Assembly (NCBI GenBank): GCA_034670145.1
Contig: JAXMOA010000019.1
Location: 61,875 to 125,874 of the forward strand
DNA length: 64,000 nt
From: HXMU1420-2 sp034670145
GTDB lineage: Bacteria > Pseudomonadota > Alphaproteobacteria > Rhodobacterales > Rhodobacteraceae
Direction: 5' to 3'
The notes under the pieces are model-generated. The model was given only the letters and a program-made list of their open reading frames with translations. It was not told where the DNA came from and made no database searches. Position 1 is the first letter of the stretch. Every line of letters begins with the position of its first letter. Position numbers and translations under genes: made by a program. This document shows, one piece after another, positions 19,002 through 28,748 of the stretch.

Positions 19002-19561
19002 CCTGCCGGTGTCGACGACACGCCAACCTGCGCTGGTCGCAGCAGCCGGTCATGCAGCATGAAGCCTTCGGTCGTGACCTGGATAATGTCGCCGGCTTTG
19101 GTTCCGGGCAAGGGTGCCTCAAACATCGCCTGATGCTCTTGCGGATCAAACCGATCGCCCACTTCCGGAGAGATCACCGAAATGCCGTGCTTGGAAAACA
19201 CATTCAACACTTCGCGCATGGTCAGTTCCAGGCCTTCGATCAACGCGCTTGAAACGGTTTCCTGTTCGCCGGTTGCAACCTCCAGCGCGCGTTTCATGTT
19301 GTCGTAAACCGACAACATGTCCCGGGCCAGTTTGGACCCGCCATATTGTTCGGCTTCACGCCGCTCACGATCCGCCCGCTTGCGCGAGTTTTCGGCATCT
19401 GCCAGCGTTCGCATGAACCGATCCTTCAGTTCATCACGCTCGGCACGCAATGCCTCTAACTCCAGATCATCGTCATTAATTTCCGATGTGATATCAATCA
19501 TTTCTTCGGCCTCTGCGGCTTCGATATCGTCCAGAAAATCTTCGTTCTTAGGCTCTGCCAT
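18998..19561 (-). CDS. grpE: GrpE nucleotide exchange factor for DnaK
   Basis: 187 residues with an acidic N-terminus, a long coiled coil (about residues 35-80) and the C-terminal beta-domain motif GDRFDPQEHQAMF. It releases ADP from DnaK. It lies 9 bp downstream of hrcA, so the heat-shock repressor and co-chaperone are co-transcribed. Its stop is interlocked with the mutS stop. Confidence 0.95.
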   Translation of the reverse strand: MAEPKNEDFLDDIEAAEAEEMIDITSEINDDDLELEALRAERDELKDRFMRTLADAENSRKRADRERREAEQYGGSKLARDMLSVYDNMKRALEVATGEQETVSSALIEGLELTMREVLNVFSKHGISVISPEVGDRFDPQEHQAMFEAPLPGTKAGDIIQVTTEGFMLHDRLLRPAQVGVSSTPAG

Positions 19562-19570
19562 TCTTCACCT

Positions 19571-20635
19571 CTACGACCGATCTGAAACCACCCGCCCCAA
19601 CAACTGGGCCGTGTAGTCAACAATCGGCACGATCCGTCCGTAATTCAGGCGCGTTGGCCCGATGACACCAACTGCACCAATAATCTTTCGATCAGCGTTC
19701 ATATAAGGAGAGACGACCAGAGAGGAACCCGAAAGTGAAAAAAGTTTGTTCTCTGAACCAATAAATATCCGCACGCCGTCTCCCTCTTCGGTCAGGTCCA
19801 GAAACTCGGCGATATCCCGCTTACGTTCCAGATCATCAAACAACGTTCGGACCCGTTCGATTTCAACCTCGGGACCATGTGTATCCAGCAAGTTGGACCG
19901 TCCCCTTACAATCAGGCGATCTGATTCTGTGCCCTCTCCGTCCCAAACTGCCAGACCGCTGGCCACCAGATCCTGCGCCAGCGCATCAATCTCGGCCCGT
20001 CGTTGTTGAATTTGATTCGCCACCACCTGACGTAAATCACTCAACTTTTGACCATTTACGATCGAATTCAAAAAGTTTGCCGCCTCGCGCATCGAACTGG
20101 GAGTCTGACCCGGCGGCGGGTGGAACAACCTGTTTTCCACATGCCCATCCGAAAACACCAAGACCACCAATGCCTGCTCTGGAGACAAGGATACAAACTC
20201 AATGTGGCGAATTTCAGCCTCGTGTTTCGGCATCAGGACGAGCGAAGCACCCTGAGTGACCGATGACAGCGCCGATCCGACGCGATCCAAAGCCGTTCCG
20301 ACCGTTGCAGACGACTCGTCCATAGAGGCATCCATCTTTTCGCGGGTGCCCGGGTCCAACTCGCTGACTTCGAGCAGGCCATCCACAAACATCCGCAGAC
20401 CGGCCTGGGTTGGAATCCGTCCGGCGCTGACATGCGGACTGTCCAGCAAACCCAGATATTCCAAATCTTGCATCACGTTACGGATGGTCGCCGCACTGAC
20501 CTTTTCGCTGAGCGTACGGGTCAGTGTACGGCTGCCAACCGGATCACCAGATTCCAGATAGGCCTCGACAACCTTGCGAAACACCTCTCGCGATCGGTCG
20601 TTCATTTCATCAAATAGCTTCGTCGAGTCTGACAC
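19571..20635 (-). CDS. hrcA: Heat-inducible transcription repressor HrcA
   Basis: 354 residues. The N-terminal winged helix includes SGDPVGSRTLTRTL and VSAATIRNVMQDLEYLGLL, typical of HrcA, which binds the CIRCE operator of groESL-type operons. No CIRCE element is visible in the 114 bp upstream, so this copy does not appear to be autoregulated through CIRCE. It is divergent from rph. Confidence 0.95.
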   Translation of the reverse strand: MSDSTKLFDEMNDRSREVFRKVVEAYLESGDPVGSRTLTRTLSEKVSAATIRNVMQDLEYLGLLDSPHVSAGRIPTQAGLRMFVDGLLEVSELDPGTREKMDASMDESSATVGTALDRVGSALSSVTQGASLVLMPKHEAEIRHIEFVSLSPEQALVVLVFSDGHVENRLFHPPPGQTPSSMREAANFLNSIVNGQKLSDLRQVVANQIQQRRAEIDALAQDLVASGLAVWDGEGTESDRLIVRGRSNLLDTHGPEVEIERVRTLFDDLERKRDIAEFLDLTEEGDGVRIFIGSENKLFSLSGSSLVVSPYMNADRKIIGAVGVIGPTRLNYGRIVPIVDYTAQLLGRVVSDRS

Positions 20636-20749
20636 GTTGAAATTTCCTAGGACGGGACGCCATTAAAGTCGGTAGCAGGAAAAGGTCAATCGGGGTTGCA
20701 TGCAGTTTGGGGCCAACGGTATCAGCATCAGGAAAACAAAGGATATCCG

Positions 20750-21463
20750 ATGCGCCCTTCATCCCGAGAATTAAACGAAATGCGCCCTGTTTCAATCGAA
20801 GCTGGGTTCACAAAGCACGCAGAAGGATCATGCTTGATCCGCGTAGGTGATACGCACGTGCTGTGCACCGCCACAATCGAAGACCGTGTACCCCCTTTTA
20901 TCAAAGGCTCTGGACTGGGTTGGGTCACCGCAGAATACGGTATGTTGCCCCGCGCCACCAACACTCGCATGCGTCGCGAGGCCGCATCCGGCAAGCAGGG
21001 CGGCCGGACGGTCGAAATTCAGCGTCTTATCGGGCGGTCTTTGCGTGCCGGCGTCGACCGTGTTGCATTGGGCGAACGTCAGATCACAGTGGACTGCGAC
21101 GTTATCCAGGCAGATGGTGGCACCCGTTGTGCCTCTATCACTGGCGGATGGGTTGCCTTGCGCCTTGCTGTGAACAAGCTGATCAAGGCTGGCGACATCG
21201 TGTCGGACCCGCTCACAGACAATGTAGCGGCCGTCAGCTGCGGCATCTATGCCGGGCAGCCGGTACTGGACCTCGACTATCCTGAAGATAGCGAAGCCGG
21301 TGTCGACGGCAATTTCGTCATGACTGCCTCTGGGCGCCAGATCGAAGTTCAAATGTCGGCCGAAGGGGCCACTTTCTCACGCGATCAGATGAACCAACTG
21401 CTCGACCTCGCAGAGAAGGGCGTTGGCGAACTGGTCGCAGCCCAAAACGAAGCGGCGAAATGA
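20750..21463 (+). CDS. rph: Ribonuclease PH
   Basis: 237 residues, the normal length. It trims the 3' ends of tRNA precursors by phosphorolysis. ATG at 20750 has AAGGA 7 nt upstream and gives the canonical N-terminus MRPSSRELNEMRPV. The phosphate-binding region is the segment TRCASITGGWVAL. It overlaps rdgB by 4 bp. Confidence 0.96.
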   Translation: MRPSSRELNEMRPVSIEAGFTKHAEGSCLIRVGDTHVLCTATIEDRVPPFIKGSGLGWVTAEYGMLPRATNTRMRREAASGKQGGRTVEIQRLIGRSLRAGVDRVALGERQITVDCDVIQADGGTRCASITGGWVALRLAVNKLIKAGDIVSDPLTDNVAAVSCGIYAGQPVLDLDYPEDSEAGVDGNFVMTASGRQIEVQMSAEGATFSRDQMNQLLDLAEKGVGELVAAQNEAAK

Positions 21464-22071
21464 CTCGCCGTTTTGACGGGAAAAAGCTGCTGATCGCCAC
21501 GCATAATCAGGGAAAGCTGGAGGAGATGGATCATCTTCTCCGGCCCCGGGGCATACAGGTCGTTGGCGCAGCAGAGATGAATCTGCCCGAACCCGAAGAA
21601 ACCGAGACGACCTTTGTTGGGAACGCCCGGATCAAGGCGCACGCCGCGGTGCAGGCAACCGGGCTGCCTGCGCTGTCCGATGATTCAGGCATAGAAATAG
21701 ACGCATTGGGCGGCGCACCCGGTGTCTACACCGCCGATTGGGCAGAAACACCCAATGGTCGGGATTTTGTTATGGCCATGACGCGCGCGTGGAATGAGCT
21801 CGAAGCGATTGAGGCGCCTGAACCACGCACGGCACGCTTTTGCTGCACTTTGGTGATTGCATGGCCTGATGGGCATGACGAAGTTTTCTCTGGCCAGATG
21901 CCTGGCCGCATTGTCTGGCCCATGCGCGGCACTCAAGGTCACGGATATGACCCTATCTTTGTGCCTGAAGGCTACGACATCACATTTGGCGAAATGGACC
22001 GCTGGCAGAAAAACCAGCTCAGCCATCGCGCCAGGGCGGTGTCAGATTTCGTGAGCGCTTGCTTTGATTGA
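21460..22071 (+). CDS. rdgB: XTP/dITP pyrophosphatase RdgB
   Basis: 203 residues of the Ham1/RdgB family, which removes non-canonical purine nucleotides such as dITP and XTP. Key segments are IATHNQGKLEEM near the N-terminus, LSDDSGIEIDAL and GHGYDPIFVPEG. The start overlaps rph as ATGA, and hemW begins before its stop, so rph-rdgB-hemW are one operon. Confidence 0.95.
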   Translation: MTRRFDGKKLLIATHNQGKLEEMDHLLRPRGIQVVGAAEMNLPEPEETETTFVGNARIKAHAAVQATGLPALSDDSGIEIDALGGAPGVYTADWAETPNGRDFVMAMTRAWNELEAIEAPEPRTARFCCTLVIAWPDGHDEVFSGQMPGRIVWPMRGTQGHGYDPIFVPEGYDITFGEMDRWQKNQLSHRARAVSDFVSACFD

Positions 22072-23221
22072 AGACTGGCAATCGGGTGGTTTCGGCCTGT
22101 ATATTCATTGGCCCTTTTGCGAGGCCAAATGCCCCTACTGCGACTTCAACAGTTTTGTCTCCCGCTCGATTGATCAGTCAGAGTGGCGCACCGCCTATCT
22201 TGCCGAGCTTGCCCGAGTTGCAGAGCAAACCGCCGGAAGAACCCTTAATAGTGTCTATTTTGGCGGCGGCACACCCAGTCTAATGGCGCCTGAAACCGTC
22301 GATAGTATCCTTGGCGCCATTGCAAGCCACTGGCATATGTCAAATGATATCGAGATCACCCTCGAAGCCAATCCAGGTTCTGTAGAAGCCGGGCGCTTTC
22401 ATGCCTTTCGCGAAGCTGGCATCAACCGTGTGTCTCTGGGCATCCAGGCGTTGAACGATTCACACCTTCGTGCATTAGGACGCATCCATTCTGTGGCGGA
22501 GGCTCTTCAGGCCCTGGAAACCGCGAAAAATGCCTTTGATAGAGTCTCTTTTGATCTCATTTATGCCCGTCAGAACCAATCGCTCAGCGAATGGGAACAG
22601 GAACTGAAGCAAGCGCTCAGTTTTGGAACGGATCATTTGTCGCTGTATCAATTGACCATTGAACCCGGCACTGCCTTTGGCGACCGTTACAAAGCGGGCA
22701 AACTGCGCGGTCTGCCGGATGACAACCTGGGTGCAGACATGTTCGCGGTCACACAGGAGCTTTGCAACGCGCATGGTTTCCCAGCGTATGAGGTTTCCAA
22801 TCACGCACGACCCGGTCAGGGTTCGCGCCATAATCAGATCTATTGGCGCTATGGAGACTATCTGGGCATAGGTCCCGGCGCCCATGGTCGAGTTACGGTT
22901 AACGGCCAAAAGTTTGCTACAGAGACACACTTGAACCCGACAACCTGGCTGAATTCTGTGAAAAATGGATCAGGGCAGTCGATGATCGAGGCCATAGATC
23001 CGCTCGCCCAGCACGAAGAATATCTGATGATGTCCTTGCGTATGACCGAAGGCGTTGATCTGGAGCGCCTGAACCGCCTGAGCGGGCGTGCTTTGGATGC
23101 ACAAAAGGTTCAGGATCTCGTTGAGCTTGGGCTATTGGAGCAAAATGGTCAAAGTCTATCTACGACGGCCGCTGGCCGCCCGATATTGAACGCAATTCTT
23201 CAAAAATTGTTGGTAGATTGA
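22064..23221 (+). CDS. hemW: Radical SAM protein HemW
   Basis: 385 residues. The radical SAM cluster motif CEAKCPYC gives Cys19, Cys23 and Cys26, and the HemW feature YIHWPFC is present. HemW is a heme chaperone related to coproporphyrinogen dehydrogenase, but it lacks the N-terminal extension of true HemN. The start is TTG at 22064, 8 bp inside rdgB; no better ATG or GTG exists before the cluster motif. Confidence 0.92.
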   Translation: MIEDWQSGGFGLYIHWPFCEAKCPYCDFNSFVSRSIDQSEWRTAYLAELARVAEQTAGRTLNSVYFGGGTPSLMAPETVDSILGAIASHWHMSNDIEITLEANPGSVEAGRFHAFREAGINRVSLGIQALNDSHLRALGRIHSVAEALQALETAKNAFDRVSFDLIYARQNQSLSEWEQELKQALSFGTDHLSLYQLTIEPGTAFGDRYKAGKLRGLPDDNLGADMFAVTQELCNAHGFPAYEVSNHARPGQGSRHNQIYWRYGDYLGIGPGAHGRVTVNGQKFATETHLNPTTWLNSVKNGSGQSMIEAIDPLAQHEEYLMMSLRMTEGVDLERLNRLSGRALDAQKVQDLVELGLLEQNGQSLSTTAAGRPILNAILQKLLVD

Positions 23222-23230
23222 GGCGCGAAA

Positions 23231-24121
23231 TCAGGGAGTGCTCAGCAGCCGGCAAATCGTGTCCAACTGATCCAGCGTCTCATAGTTGATCGTCAATTGC
23301 CCGGATTCCTGACCAGGCGTGTGCTTTAGATTCACCTTCATACCAAGATTGGCGGCCAAGTCCCCTTCCAGCGCTCTGGTATCGGCATCCTTTTCCTTCG
23401 CGGCTTTTGGTTTTTTCGCTTCTCCGGCCTTGGGCTCGCTTGTCTTGCGAACCATATCCTCTGTCGCTCGGACAGAAAGACCGCCGGACACGACCTTGCG
23501 GGCCAATGCGGACGGATCTTCTGATGTGATGAGCGCACGGGCGTGACCGCTGCTCAGCGCTCCGTCCTTGACCAAATCCATTACTTCATCTGGCAAAGTC
23601 AGCAATCGCAAAAGATTGGCAATGTGGCTGCGGCTTTTGCCCAAGGCCTCTGCAAGCTTCTCTTGGGTATGTCCAAACCGATCCATCAACTGGCGGTAAC
23701 CTGCGGCCTCTTCGATCGCGTTCAGATCCGCCCGTTGGATGTTTTCGATAATTGCAACTTCCAACACTTCTGTATCGGAGAAATTGCGAACCAGGACCGG
23801 GACTTCGTGCAATTGCGCCCGTTGAGCGGCGCGCCATCTCCGTTCTCCGGCGACGATCTGATATGTGCCGTCCGCCATGTCGCGGACAATCAAAGGCTGA
23901 ATTACGCCTTTTTCCTTGATTGATTCCGTTAGTTCAATCAGCTGATCTTCGACAAACTGGCGACGCGGCTGGTCTGGATTCGGAACCAACTTCTCCACTG
24001 GCACCAAGATGTCGGGACTGACGACGCCGGAGTCTACCGCATCTGGTGCGGGCGCGACATCTGCCATCAGTGCACTCAAGCCGCGGCCCAGTCCTCTGGA
24101 TTTTCCACTCTTGCTGCTCAT
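23231..24121 (-). CDS. parB: Chromosome partitioning protein ParB
   Basis: 296 residues. The N-terminal CTP-binding region contains GERRWRAAQ, and the helix-turn-helix follows with LGKSRSHIANLLRLL. It binds parS and spreads along DNA to form the partition complex. Two perfect parS sites are present nearby at 25507 and 27415. It is 13 bp downstream of parA. Confidence 0.96.
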   Translation of the reverse strand: MSSKSGKSRGLGRGLSALMADVAPAPDAVDSGVVSPDILVPVEKLVPNPDQPRRQFVEDQLIELTESIKEKGVIQPLIVRDMADGTYQIVAGERRWRAAQRAQLHEVPVLVRNFSDTEVLEVAIIENIQRADLNAIEEAAGYRQLMDRFGHTQEKLAEALGKSRSHIANLLRLLTLPDEVMDLVKDGALSSGHARALITSEDPSALARKVVSGGLSVRATEDMVRKTSEPKAGEAKKPKAAKEKDADTRALEGDLAANLGMKVNLKHTPGQESGQLTINYETLDQLDTICRLLSTP

Positions 24122-24134
24122 GCTGTCCCCCCCA

Positions 24135-24944
24135 TCAGGCCGTTATCTTTTTGTGGTTGCTCAATAGTTCTGTTGCCAGGGCCCGATATGCACGCGCGCC
24201 CAGTGAATTCCCATCGTAGGACAAAATGGATTCGGCGTATGACGGTGCTTCGCTCAACCGGACATTTCGAGGCACCATCGTTTCAAAAACCAAACCGCCC
24301 AAGTTGGCCCTGGCGTCACTTTCCACTTGCTGGGACAAGTTGTTTCGGCGGTCGAACATCGTTAGCAACACCCCTTCAATCCGCAGATCCGGGTTCGCAG
24401 TCTCCCGAATTTCCCGAATCGTCAGCATGAGCTGTGACAAACCCTCCAACGCAAAGAATTCACTTTGCAGCGGGACAAGCACAGAATGCGCGGAAACCAT
24501 TGCATTCACTGTCAACAAATTCAACGATGGCGGGCAATCTATCAAAATATAGTTCAGCCCATATTGATCAATAGCAGTCTGGCGCAATGCGTCATGCAGA
24601 AGAAAGCTACGTTTTTCGTTTGATACAAGCTCCAGGTCGGCGGAACTCAAGTCAACATTTGCCGGAATGATGCTCAGACCTTCGATACCTGTCGGCATGA
24701 TCACTTCTGCCAAAGGAGCGTCTTCGACAAGCAGTTCGTAGCTCGTCACATCACGATCAGCCGGCTCAATACCCAGACCGGTCGAGGCGTTCCCTTGGGG
24801 GTCCAAGTCCACCATCAATACGCGCTGCCCTGCCTCTGCGAGCGCCGCAGAAAGGTTGATTGCAGTCGTTGTTTTTCCAACACCACCCTTTTGGTTGGCA
24901 ATCGCAATAATCTTGGGTCCTTCGGGACGCGACAAGTCAGACAC
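24135..24944 (-). CDS. parA: Chromosome partitioning ATPase ParA
   Basis: 269 residues with the deviant Walker A KGGVGKTT at residues 19-26 and VDLDPQGNAS after it. It drives movement of ParB-parS complexes. The start is GTG at 24944, overlapping the end of rsmG by 8 bp, so parA is translationally linked to rsmG. Confidence 0.96.
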   Translation of the reverse strand: MSDLSRPEGPKIIAIANQKGGVGKTTTAINLSAALAEAGQRVLMVDLDPQGNASTGLGIEPADRDVTSYELLVEDAPLAEVIMPTGIEGLSIIPANVDLSSADLELVSNEKRSFLLHDALRQTAIDQYGLNYILIDCPPSLNLLTVNAMVSAHSVLVPLQSEFFALEGLSQLMLTIREIRETANPDLRIEGVLLTMFDRRNNLSQQVESDARANLGGLVFETMVPRNVRLSEAPSYAESILSYDGNSLGARAYRALATELLSNHKKITA

Positions 24945-25557
24945 GCGCTATATTCCTTATCTTCATAACCACAGCCTTTGACTCGGTGACGCTGTTCTGG
25001 ATCTCTAGGTCATACTTCCATTTCTGGCGCGCCTGTTCGTCTTCAACCTTCCAATTTTCACCTTTTTGCAAAAGCGCCGTTCCTGCAACGTCCAGATGAC
25101 GCTCACAAAAGCCAATCAGGGTTGGAAGATCTGCCAAGGCCCTTGCAGACAGGACATCCGCCCCAAGTGGATTTGCGTCTTCAATTCGAGAGCATTCGAC
25201 GCGAGCATTGAGCCCAGCCTCGCGAACGATGGTTCGCAAGAAGGTGCACTTCCTTAAGTCTGAGTCCATCAGGATCATTTGTAGGTCGGGCCGCAATTCT
25301 TTGGCCAAAATTGAAACAATTGCGCCCGGAAATCCACCTCCGCTGCCAATATCCAGCCAAAGTTGTGCCTCTGGCGCTTCACTAAAAACTTGCGCTGAAT
25401 CAACAATGTGACGGTCCCAGATATTTTCTAAGGTGGACCGGGCGACGAGGTTGATTGCCTTGTTCCATTTACGGACTTGTTCGCAGTACCACTCCAAAAG
25501 AGCATATGTTTCACGTGAAACATTCACTCCGCCCAACTCATGAAAATTCGACGTCAT
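24937..25557 (-). CDS. rsmG: 16S rRNA (guanine-N7)-methyltransferase RsmG
   Basis: 206 residues of the GidB/RsmG family, which methylates G527 of 16S rRNA. The SAM-binding motif is LDIGSGGGFPG, and WNKAINLVA is conserved in the family. ATG at 25557 overlaps the stop of mnmG as ATGA. A GTG at about codon 11 could also serve as start, directly before the embedded parS site, which here encodes VSRET. Confidence 0.94.
   Translation of the reverse strand: MTSNFHELGGVNVSRETYALLEWYCEQVRKWNKAINLVARSTLENIWDRHIVDSAQVFSEAPEAQLWLDIGSGGGFPGAIVSILAKELRPDLQMILMDSDLRKCTFLRTIVREAGLNARVECSRIEDANPLGADVLSARALADLPTLIGFCERHLDVAGTALLQKGENWKVEDEQARQKWKYDLEIQNSVTESKAVVMKIRNIARV
25507..25522. other. parS: parS centromere site 1
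   Basis: TGTTTCACGTGAAACA, a perfect 16-bp palindrome matching the bacterial parS consensus exactly. It lies inside the 5' part of rsmG, about 0.5 kb from parA, and is expected to nucleate ParB binding. Confidence 0.95.
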
Positions 25558-27422
25558 ACAGCTAGTTTTTTTCTATCGCGGCGGATACGAGCCGCCAGCA
25601 AAGCCAATGCTGCTGGCGTCATTCCGTCCATCCTGGCCGCTTGGGCCAAGTTTTCCGGACGAACCAAAGCCAGTTTGCCTTTTAGCTCGTTCGACAAACC
25701 GGCCACTGACGAGAAATCAAAATCATTTGGAAGAGCCAAGGCTTCGTCCTTGCGGAGCGCCTCAACATCCCGACTTTGCCGCTCTATGTAGCTGGCATAC
25801 AATGCATCACGCTCTATCTGTTCACGGATCGCCGTCTCAGACGTTCCTGCTTCTGGATAGAGCCCGAGAACATCATTGAAGCAGACATCAGGAAACGCCA
25901 ATAATTGCGTTCCATCGCGCCTGGAGCCATCCTGATTGATGCGAATACCTTCTGCCATAATCTCTTTTGGCGTAAAGGTCTTTGACTTCAGGATTTTCTG
26001 GACAGCAGCCAGGTCAGCCAGCTTTTTCTCAAAGGACTTACGTCGCTCATCACCCACGCAACCAATACTCAAACCCAAGGGCGTCAGTCTTTGATCGGCG
26101 TTGTCGGCTCGTAAAGACAACCGAAACTCTGCGCGGGAGGTGAACATGCGGTAAGGTTCGGTTACGCCGCGCGTCACCAAATCGTCGACCATAACGCCAA
26201 TGTAGCTATTGGACCGGCTAAACAAAACGGGCTCGCGCCCCTGGATTTTGCGCGCGGCATTCAACCCTGCAACCATGCCCTGCGCGGCAGCCTCTTCGTA
26301 ACCGGTTGTGCCGTTGATCTGACCGGCCAAATACAACCCAGGCACGGAGCGAACACTTAGCTCACTATCCAATGCTCGAGGATCCACATAGTCGTATTCA
26401 ATCGCGTATCCCGGTTGCAGGATTTTTGCCTTCTCCAACCCCTTGATTGAGCGAACATATTCTTCTTGCACATCTTCCGGCAAGGACGTGGAAATACCAT
26501 TGGGATAAACCGTATGGTCATCTACCCCCTCTGGTTCCAAGAATACCTGATGAGAGTCCTTGTCGGCAAACCGTACAACTTTGTCCTCTATCGATGGGCA
26601 ATACCGTGGGCCGACGCCGGCAATATGCCCGCCGTACATCGCAGAGCGCTCTAGATTGTCCCGGATAATTTTGTGCGTATGCGCGTTTGTATGCGTGATC
26701 CCACAGCTAACCTGTCGGGCAGTCGTCGCTTTGGTAAGGAAAGAGAAGAACACAGGTTCGTCATCACCTGGCTGAGTCTCCAAAACGGACCAATCAATCG
26801 TTCGTCCATCCAACCTGGGTGGTGTGCCGGTCTTGAGTCGACCCAGGGGCAAATCGAACGCATCCAGGCGCTCTCCCAAACGAACGGACGGATTGTCGCC
26901 AATACGTCCACCGGGACGAGAGACATCCCCAATATGCACAACACCCCGCAAGAAAGTACCAGTCGTCAAAATCACCGCTTTCGCGGCCAACTCCGCTCCA
27001 TCCGCCAAAACAACGCCAGACACAGCGTCATCCCGCATGATGAAGTCAACAACCTCGCCTTCGACGATGTCCAGATTTTCCTGTTGCTCAGTTTCTGCGA
27101 GCATTTGTGTTTGATAGATCTTGCGGTCTGATTGCGCCCTTGGCCCTTGTACGGCTGGTCCTTTTCGCCGGTTCAAAAGCCGAAACTGAATACCAGCTTG
27201 GTCTGCAACTCTGGACATAACCCCATCCAAAGCATCAATTTCCCGGACCAAATGCCCCTTCCCCAGCCCGCCAATGGCAGGGTTACAGGACATGACGCCA
27301 ATCCCGCTCCGCTTCAGTGTAACCAAAGCCGTATGACATCCCATGCGTGCGGCTGCATGCGCTGCCTCGGTTCCGGCATGTCCGCCGCCAACTACGATGA
27401 CGTCAAAATCACAATGTTTCAC
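25554..27422 (-). CDS. mnmG: tRNA uridine-34 carboxymethylaminomethyl synthesis enzyme MnmG
   Basis: 622 residues. The FAD-binding motif GGGHAGTEAA is at the N-terminus, with CNPAIGG and GIQFRLLNRRKGPAVQ conserved. With MnmE it modifies U34 of certain tRNAs. The frame opens with GTG at 27431, but AGGAG abuts that codon. The second GTG at 27422 is 8 nt from AGGAG and gives MKHCDFDVIVVGGG, so it is preferred. That start codon lies inside parS site 2. Confidence 0.94.
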   Translation of the reverse strand: MKHCDFDVIVVGGGHAGTEAAHAAARMGCHTALVTLKRSGIGVMSCNPAIGGLGKGHLVREIDALDGVMSRVADQAGIQFRLLNRRKGPAVQGPRAQSDRKIYQTQMLAETEQQENLDIVEGEVVDFIMRDDAVSGVVLADGAELAAKAVILTTGTFLRGVVHIGDVSRPGGRIGDNPSVRLGERLDAFDLPLGRLKTGTPPRLDGRTIDWSVLETQPGDDEPVFFSFLTKATTARQVSCGITHTNAHTHKIIRDNLERSAMYGGHIAGVGPRYCPSIEDKVVRFADKDSHQVFLEPEGVDDHTVYPNGISTSLPEDVQEEYVRSIKGLEKAKILQPGYAIEYDYVDPRALDSELSVRSVPGLYLAGQINGTTGYEEAAAQGMVAGLNAARKIQGREPVLFSRSNSYIGVMVDDLVTRGVTEPYRMFTSRAEFRLSLRADNADQRLTPLGLSIGCVGDERRKSFEKKLADLAAVQKILKSKTFTPKEIMAEGIRINQDGSRRDGTQLLAFPDVCFNDVLGLYPEAGTSETAIREQIERDALYASYIERQSRDVEALRKDEALALPNDFDFSSVAGLSNELKGKLALVRPENLAQAARMDGMTPAALALLAARIRRDRKKLAV

Positions 27423-27430
27423 GTGAAACA
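27415..27430. other. parS: parS centromere site 2
   Basis: A second perfect copy of TGTTTCACGTGAAACA at the very start of mnmG, between mnmE and mnmG. The probable mnmG start codon (GTG, 27422-27420) is part of the palindrome, so ParB binding here could affect mnmG expression. Confidence 0.95.
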
Positions 27431-27433
27431 CTC

Positions 27434-28720
27434 CTATTTTCCCAGACAGAAACTGGAAAAAATCTCATCCAGCAGATTTTCCACATCAATACGCCCAACG
27501 AGCGTTTCCAGGCAACGAATCGCGGCTCGAATATCCTCTGCCACGATATCATATGCCTCTGGACCGCGATCAAGTAGATTTGCAGCGCTCTCCAAAAAGC
27601 CACTGGCGATTTGCATCGCCTCTTTGTGGCGAATGCGCGTGGCAAGTACGCCGGTTGGCACCCGACTAGACAGAGTTTCGCCCAACTGGCTGACCAAATG
27701 CTCCAGACCTTGACCCGTCAAACCGGAAACCGCATTTTTTGTCCCAGGACGGAGGTCCCCTTTGGGCAGAATGCAAATATCGCCCTCTCGAATGGTCACT
27801 CCCAACTCTTCTGGTCTTTCAGACAAAAAGACACGCAGATCGGCTGCATCAGCCCGAGATTGGGCACGCTCAATTCCAATACCTTCGACAACATCACGCG
27901 TTTCGCGAATACCCGCCGTATCCAAAACAGTAACAGGCAACCCCTGCAAATCCATCCGCACTTCGACCACATCACGCGTTGTCCCGGCAATTTCAGATGT
28001 TATCGCAGCGTCACGACCTGCCAAAGCGTTTAGCAAAGTGGACTTTCCGACGTTTGGCTCGCCAAGAATAGCCACTTCGAAACCCGAACGAACACGCTCC
28101 GCCATGGACACGCCGGCGCTTTCGCGTTCCAATTCTGCTTGCGTGGTCCGCAAAAGCTCACGAACATCTTCGGACACATCAACCGGCACATCTTCGTCTG
28201 CAAAATCTATGGTCACTTCGATCAAGGACGCTGCCCTAATCAAATTGCTTCGCCAGCTTTCCACGCGCTGACCCAGCTGGCCGCCAAGGACCCTTTGTGC
28301 CTGTAGCCGTTGTGCTTCGGTTTCGGCCTCTATCAGATCTGCCAAGCCTTCTACCTGGGCAAGATCCATTTTGCCATTTTCCAAAGCACGACGCGTAAAT
28401 TCCCCGGGTTCTGCGATCCGGCAACGCCCGGTCTCCGACAAGGAGCGGGTCACTGCCGTGATGACGGCGGGACTCCCATGTATTTGAAATTCAATGCAAT
28501 CTTCGCCAGTAAAGCTATTTGGGCCGGAAAAACTCAGCACCAGCGCATCATCCAGAATGCGACCAGTGGCATCCTGCAAGATGCTGCGCGTCACACCCCG
28601 CGCTGGCAGCTCTCGTGCTGTCAGTTGGTGCGCTACATAAAATGAGTGCGGCCCTGAAACCCGGATGATGGCGACACCAGATTTTCCAGGCACTGTGGCC
28701 AACGCATAAATCGTGTCCAT
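27434..28720 (-). CDS. mnmE: tRNA modification GTPase MnmE
   Basis: 428 residues. The formyl-THF-binding N-terminal domain starts with TIYALATVPGKSGVAIIRVS. The G domain has GEPNVGKSTLLN and DTAGIRET, and the C-terminus ends in FCLGK with the conserved cysteine. It partners MnmG, encoded immediately downstream. The 28 bp to rho upstream suggest joint transcription. Confidence 0.95.
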   Translation of the reverse strand: MDTIYALATVPGKSGVAIIRVSGPHSFYVAHQLTARELPARGVTRSILQDATGRILDDALVLSFSGPNSFTGEDCIEFQIHGSPAVITAVTRSLSETGRCRIAEPGEFTRRALENGKMDLAQVEGLADLIEAETEAQRLQAQRVLGGQLGQRVESWRSNLIRAASLIEVTIDFADEDVPVDVSEDVRELLRTTQAELERESAGVSMAERVRSGFEVAILGEPNVGKSTLLNALAGRDAAITSEIAGTTRDVVEVRMDLQGLPVTVLDTAGIRETRDVVEGIGIERAQSRADAADLRVFLSERPEELGVTIREGDICILPKGDLRPGTKNAVSGLTGQGLEHLVSQLGETLSSRVPTGVLATRIRHKEAMQIASGFLESAANLLDRGPEAYDIVAEDIRAAIRCLETLVGRIDVENLLDEIFSSFCLGK

Positions 28721-28748
28721 AACCCAGCCACTTCATCCGGTTGGCAAA

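Noticed and set aside
20636..20749. Search for a CIRCE operator before hrcA
   Set aside because: No TTAGCACTC-type inverted repeat is present in this interval.
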